DNA from: Ruegeria sp. ANG-S4
Lineage (GTDB): Bacteria; Pseudomonadota; Alphaproteobacteria; Rhodobacterales; Rhodobacteraceae
DNA length: 64,000 bases
Direction of reading: 5' to 3'
Assembly (NCBI RefSeq): GCF_000814005.1
Contig: NZ_JWLK01000002.1
Location: forward strand, 62,001-126,000
Made by a program: the position numbers and the translations under genes. This document shows, one piece after another, positions 61,335 to 64,000 of this stretch (positions within the stretch are counted from its first letter, which is position 1; every line of letters begins with the position of its first letter). The notes beneath the pieces were generated by a model. The model was given only the letters and a program-made list of their open reading frames with translations, did no database searches and was not told the DNA's origin.

Positions 61335-62174
61335 ATGCGTATTGTTCCCGCGATCATTCTTGGTGTGGCGATCATCCTTGCCCCGATCATCTGGTATGTT
61401 TTCCCGCTGATTGTACCGATCGAGGAAAACTATGAAGGGCCGGCGATAGATTCAGGCGCACGGATCGAGATCGAAATGATCAGCCAGCAGGTCGAAGATA
61501 TGCGCAATCAGATCGAACAATTGTCGTTGGAGGTCTCGCGATCGCAAAGCGGGGGGGCCGTTCTGCCGCAATCCGGGGATGGCGCGGATGATTATGGCTT
61601 TGACTCGACAACGCCAAACGAAATCATCGACGCGTACGCGCAGGTTGTGCTTATCGCCAACCGAAAAAAGGTCAACAAAGAGCTCGAACTGGCCAATTCT
61701 TCCTTTTTGCGAGAGACCTTCGGCCTGCCACGGGAAGATTTGACAGATGAATGCCAATCAATGACCAACCCGCGCCTTGAAGAAAAGCTGGTGCTGGAAG
61801 AGGTTGGCCCGATACGCGTGCGGATGCTGAAGCCGGCCGTCGACTCCTTGCGCACAGTTTTCGAGAATATCCAGCGCACCGATCCGGACCTGTATGCCCG
61901 CATCAACACCGCCGGGTCCCTGTGTGTTCGCAGAATTCGCGGTGCCACATCTTCGGCATCGGCACATGCTTACGGGTTGGCCGTTGATTTGAACATTGAT
62001 GGCGTGCTGGACACGTTGGGCGACGGCAAGACGCAGCTGGGCCTTACTATTCTGGCCGATTTCTTTCGCGAGGAAGGCTGGGTTTGGGGCGCGGCCTGGG
62101 GGCGCGAAGACTCCATGCATTTTGAAGTCAGCCGCAACAAAATCCAGGAATGGCTGGACGATGGGCTGCTGTGA
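61335..62174 (+). CDS. Membrane-anchored M15-family peptidoglycan peptidase
   Basis: A 279-residue protein from ATG 61335; an earlier in-frame start at 61299 would add 12 charged residues ahead of the membrane helix. An N-terminal helix (AIILGVAIILAPIIWYVFPL) is followed by a coiled-coil segment (IEIEMISQQVEDMRNQIEQL). The C-terminal catalytic region shows the M15 zinc ligands: His211 and Asp218 in SAHAYGLAVDLN, and His262 in MHFEV. Such enzymes cut peptide cross-links or carboxypeptidase bonds in peptidoglycan. It diverges from ompA-ppkA, suggesting wall remodelling for T6SS insertion; an independent housekeeping role is equally possible. Confidence 0.8.
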   Translation: MRIVPAIILGVAIILAPIIWYVFPLIVPIEENYEGPAIDSGARIEIEMISQQVEDMRNQIEQLSLEVSRSQSGGAVLPQSGDGADDYGFDSTTPNEIIDAYAQVVLIANRKKVNKELELANSSFLRETFGLPREDLTDECQSMTNPRLEEKLVLEEVGPIRVRMLKPAVDSLRTVFENIQRTDPDLYARINTAGSLCVRRIRGATSSASAHAYGLAVDLNIDGVLDTLGDGKTQLGLTILADFFREEGWVWGAAWGREDSMHFEVSRNKIQEWLDDGLL

Positions 62175-62330
62175 TCCCGCATAACCCCTGAAAGTTTTTG
62201 AAATATACGGGATTTGTGAACTCTGACACAGACAGACGGGGTTCTGAACCGGCACATCTGTTGAGCAATTCCAACAGGCGGCGACTAATGTTCTTTTCAA
62301 CCTTGCTTTGGCTTAATGTTTGGGATTTCC

Positions 62331-62357
62331 TTGGACGCGTTCCAATCAAACGTCCAA
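62331..62357. promoter_or_regulatory. Inverted repeat upstream of the TpsB gene
   Basis: Perfect 7-base arms TTGGACG/CGTCCAA with a 13-nt spacer lie 30 nt before the transporter start. It could be an operator or a leader hairpin; no known consensus was matched. Confidence 0.3.
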
Positions 62358-62387
62358 GTCGGTTAATGTGCTGAGGTTGTCCGAAAA

Positions 62388-64000
62388 ATGATGCATGTCC
62401 GGCGTTTTGTTCAGCTTGCACTTCTGATCCTCAGCAGTGTTTTCGTTGCTGGAGAGGTTTTGGCGCAAAGCGCGTCCAACCTTGCGCCATCCACATTTCA
62501 GCCGCAAAATCAACGCAGTACCGGCCCTGTCACCGTAGCGAGGGACCCGGGCGCGCCGATACCTGAAGGCGCAAATCGCCTTTTCGTGACAGTTGGCGCT
62601 GTCCAGATTGAAGGCGCATTGCCGCAAATGGAGGCTGCGAATGCCGGTTTTGTGGAGCGACTGACAGGCAAACGTGTGGCTGTTTCCGAGATATTCGCAG
62701 CCACCAGCCAGTTGGAGAACGCCTATACAAATGCCGGATTCGTGCTGTCGCGGGTCGTGCTGCCGCAACAGGTCCTCCGGGACGGCGGAACCCTGCGCAT
62801 TGTCGTGATCGACGGATTTGTCGAGCGGATCGATGCCGAAAAGGTGCCGCAGCAGGTTCGAGAGCGGGTGGTCACCATTACCCGCCCGCTCATTGGCAAG
62901 CGCGGCGTTCGCTTGCAGGAAATCGAAAGAGCGCTGCTTTTGGCGGGCGACACATTCGGCGTCAGATTATCGTCGACTTTGTCGCCCGGTGACGCGCGCG
63001 GCGGCACCATTCTGACGCTGGATGGGGAATTCAAACAATATACCGGGTCTTACGGGTTTGATAACACGCTGTCCGACGAACTGGGCCCGGTGAACCTGAG
63101 CCTTGGTCTTGAGGTAAATGGCGCGCTTGAGATGGGCGAAACCTTTTACTTCCGCGCCGGTGGCTCACCAACACGGTTTTTTTCGGATGACGCAAAGTAC
63201 CGCATTCTGGCTGCCGGTACGGTGTTTCCGATCGGATATGACGGCCTGACGTTCAACGTCGAGGCCACGTCCAGCAAAGCGCAGCCGGATGCAGATCCGG
63301 TGCCGAACAAAAGCAAATTCGAACGCTTGTCCTTTCGATTCTACTATCCCTGGATACGCACGCGCCAATACAACCTGTCCTCTCAGTTGATCTTGGATCG
63401 GGTCAGCGACTCGCAGGATTTGATCGTGGGTTCGACCGATTTGCCCGTCTACGACGATGATCTCAGCGTGTTGCGGGCCACGATTGATGCAAGCTGGAAC
63501 TATGACAACGGCACGTTCCTGCGAACCGGCGCCGTGCTGTCGCGCGGGTTGGACGCCTTTGGTGCCAGCGCATCGGTGGGGGCAGGCGACACGCCTCTGT
63601 CGCGACAAGGGGCCAGTGCTGAGTTCACGAAACTGGTGCTGTCCGCGCAATATCAACGCCCGCTGAATGCAAATTGGTCGCTGAATGTGAATGGCCGCAT
63701 TCAGGAGAATTTCGGTGATCCGTTGGTGACATCCGAACAATTCAGCATCGCCAGTTCCAGCGAGCTTTCCGCCTTTGACGCGGGTGAATTGCGCGGCGAC
63801 AACGGCTGGGTGGTACGGACCGAGGTCGGCCGCTCGCAACAAGTTGAACTGGCTGGAATTCCATTGATTTTCAAACCGTATTTGTTCGGCGCCTATGGCG
63901 TGCTAGGAATAGAACAACCTACTATTGTTGAACAACGTACTACCAAAGCATCGTCGTATGGTTTGGGTTTTGACCTGTTTATGATTGAGGACTCGGCCTA
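62388..64000 (+). CDS. Two-partner secretion outer-membrane transporter (TpsB/ShlB family), 3' partial
   Basis: The frame is open from ATG 62388 to the window end (537 codons visible), so the gene is cut by the edge. A signal peptide (FVQLALLILSSVFVAGEVLA) is followed by a linker and a POTRA domain (about 60-145: VGAVQIEGALP, YTNAGFVLSRVVLP, LRIVVIDGFVERID). A second POTRA-like part and then the 16-strand barrel begin near residue 215 (GSYGFDNTLSDELGP). It exports a large TpsA-type exoprotein. The partner gene is not in the window and should lie to the right. There is no strong ribosome binding site at either of the two adjacent ATG codons. Confidence 0.88.
   Translation, partial: MMHVRRFVQLALLILSSVFVAGEVLAQSASNLAPSTFQPQNQRSTGPVTVARDPGAPIPEGANRLFVTVGAVQIEGALPQMEAANAGFVERLTGKRVAVSEIFAATSQLENAYTNAGFVLSRVVLPQQVLRDGGTLRIVVIDGFVERIDAEKVPQQVRERVVTITRPLIGKRGVRLQEIERALLLAGDTFGVRLSSTLSPGDARGGTILTLDGEFKQYTGSYGFDNTLSDELGPVNLSLGLEVNGALEMGETFYFRAGGSPTRFFSDDAKYRILAAGTVFPIGYDGLTFNVEATSSKAQPDADPVPNKSKFERLSFRFYYPWIRTRQYNLSSQLILDRVSDSQDLIVGSTDLPVYDDDLSVLRATIDASWNYDNGTFLRTGAVLSRGLDAFGASASVGAGDTPLSRQGASAEFTKLVLSAQYQRPLNANWSLNVNGRIQENFGDPLVTSEQFSIASSSELSAFDAGELRGDNGWVVRTEVGRSQQVELAGIPLIFKPYLFGAYGVLGIEQPTIVEQRTTKASSYGLGFDLFMIEDSA

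Overview
The window looks like a chromosomal segment of an alphaproteobacterium, most likely a marine Rhodobacterales/Roseobacter-type organism. The grounds are the GC-rich coding style, a nas/nrt operon controlled by NasS-NasT, and a type VI secretion (T6SS) locus with a PpkA/PppA/Fha/TagF switch and an OmpA-tailed TssL. No rRNA, tRNA, insertion sequence, phage or CRISPR array was seen, and the species cannot be fixed from sequence reading alone.

Left edge (1-7084): a plus-strand row of unusual genes. It holds the end of a large protein made of exact 88-residue repeats, two small unknown proteins, a PAP2/vanadium-haloperoxidase-fold protein with a Ser-Gln-Gln tandem tract, and a subtilisin-like (S8) protein. 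It is met head-on by a minus-strand SARP-type winged-helix/TPR regulator. This set has no obvious described function.

Nitrate block (7284-18934, minus strand): nasT-nasS, a leader RNA with an ANTAR-type hairpin and a strong intrinsic terminator, then nrtA-nrtB-nrtCD (a fused double ATPase)-nirB-nirD-nasA. Together these take up nitrate and reduce it to ammonium, with nitrate-dependent antitermination ahead of nrtA. acnB (aconitase B) follows on the plus strand at 19280.

T6SS super-locus (22361-62174): a minus-strand operon encodes a secreted small protein, ExbB, two ExbD proteins and a membrane protein whose C-terminus resembles that of PpkA. Diverging from it is a long plus-strand run: tssA, tssB, tssC, hcp, tagJ, tssE, tssF, tssG, tssH(clpV), two related Lys-rich helical proteins of unknown function, a bacterial voltage-gated sodium channel, a giant TssB-acidic-TssC-like fusion, vgrG, an unknown gene, PAAR, tagH(fha), tssK, tssL, tssM, tagF and pppA. 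Facing it is a minus-strand group: an OmpA protein, ppkA and a Met/Ala/Pro-rich unknown. A membrane-anchored M15 peptidase follows. All core T6SS parts except the lipoprotein TssJ were found.

Right edge: a two-partner-secretion transporter (TpsB/ShlB type) runs off the window.

The strongest candidates for undescribed biology are the sheath fusion protein, the sodium channel translationally coupled to it, the paired helical proteins, the ExbBD/PpkA module sharing, and the left-edge repeat/PAP2/S8/SARP cluster.
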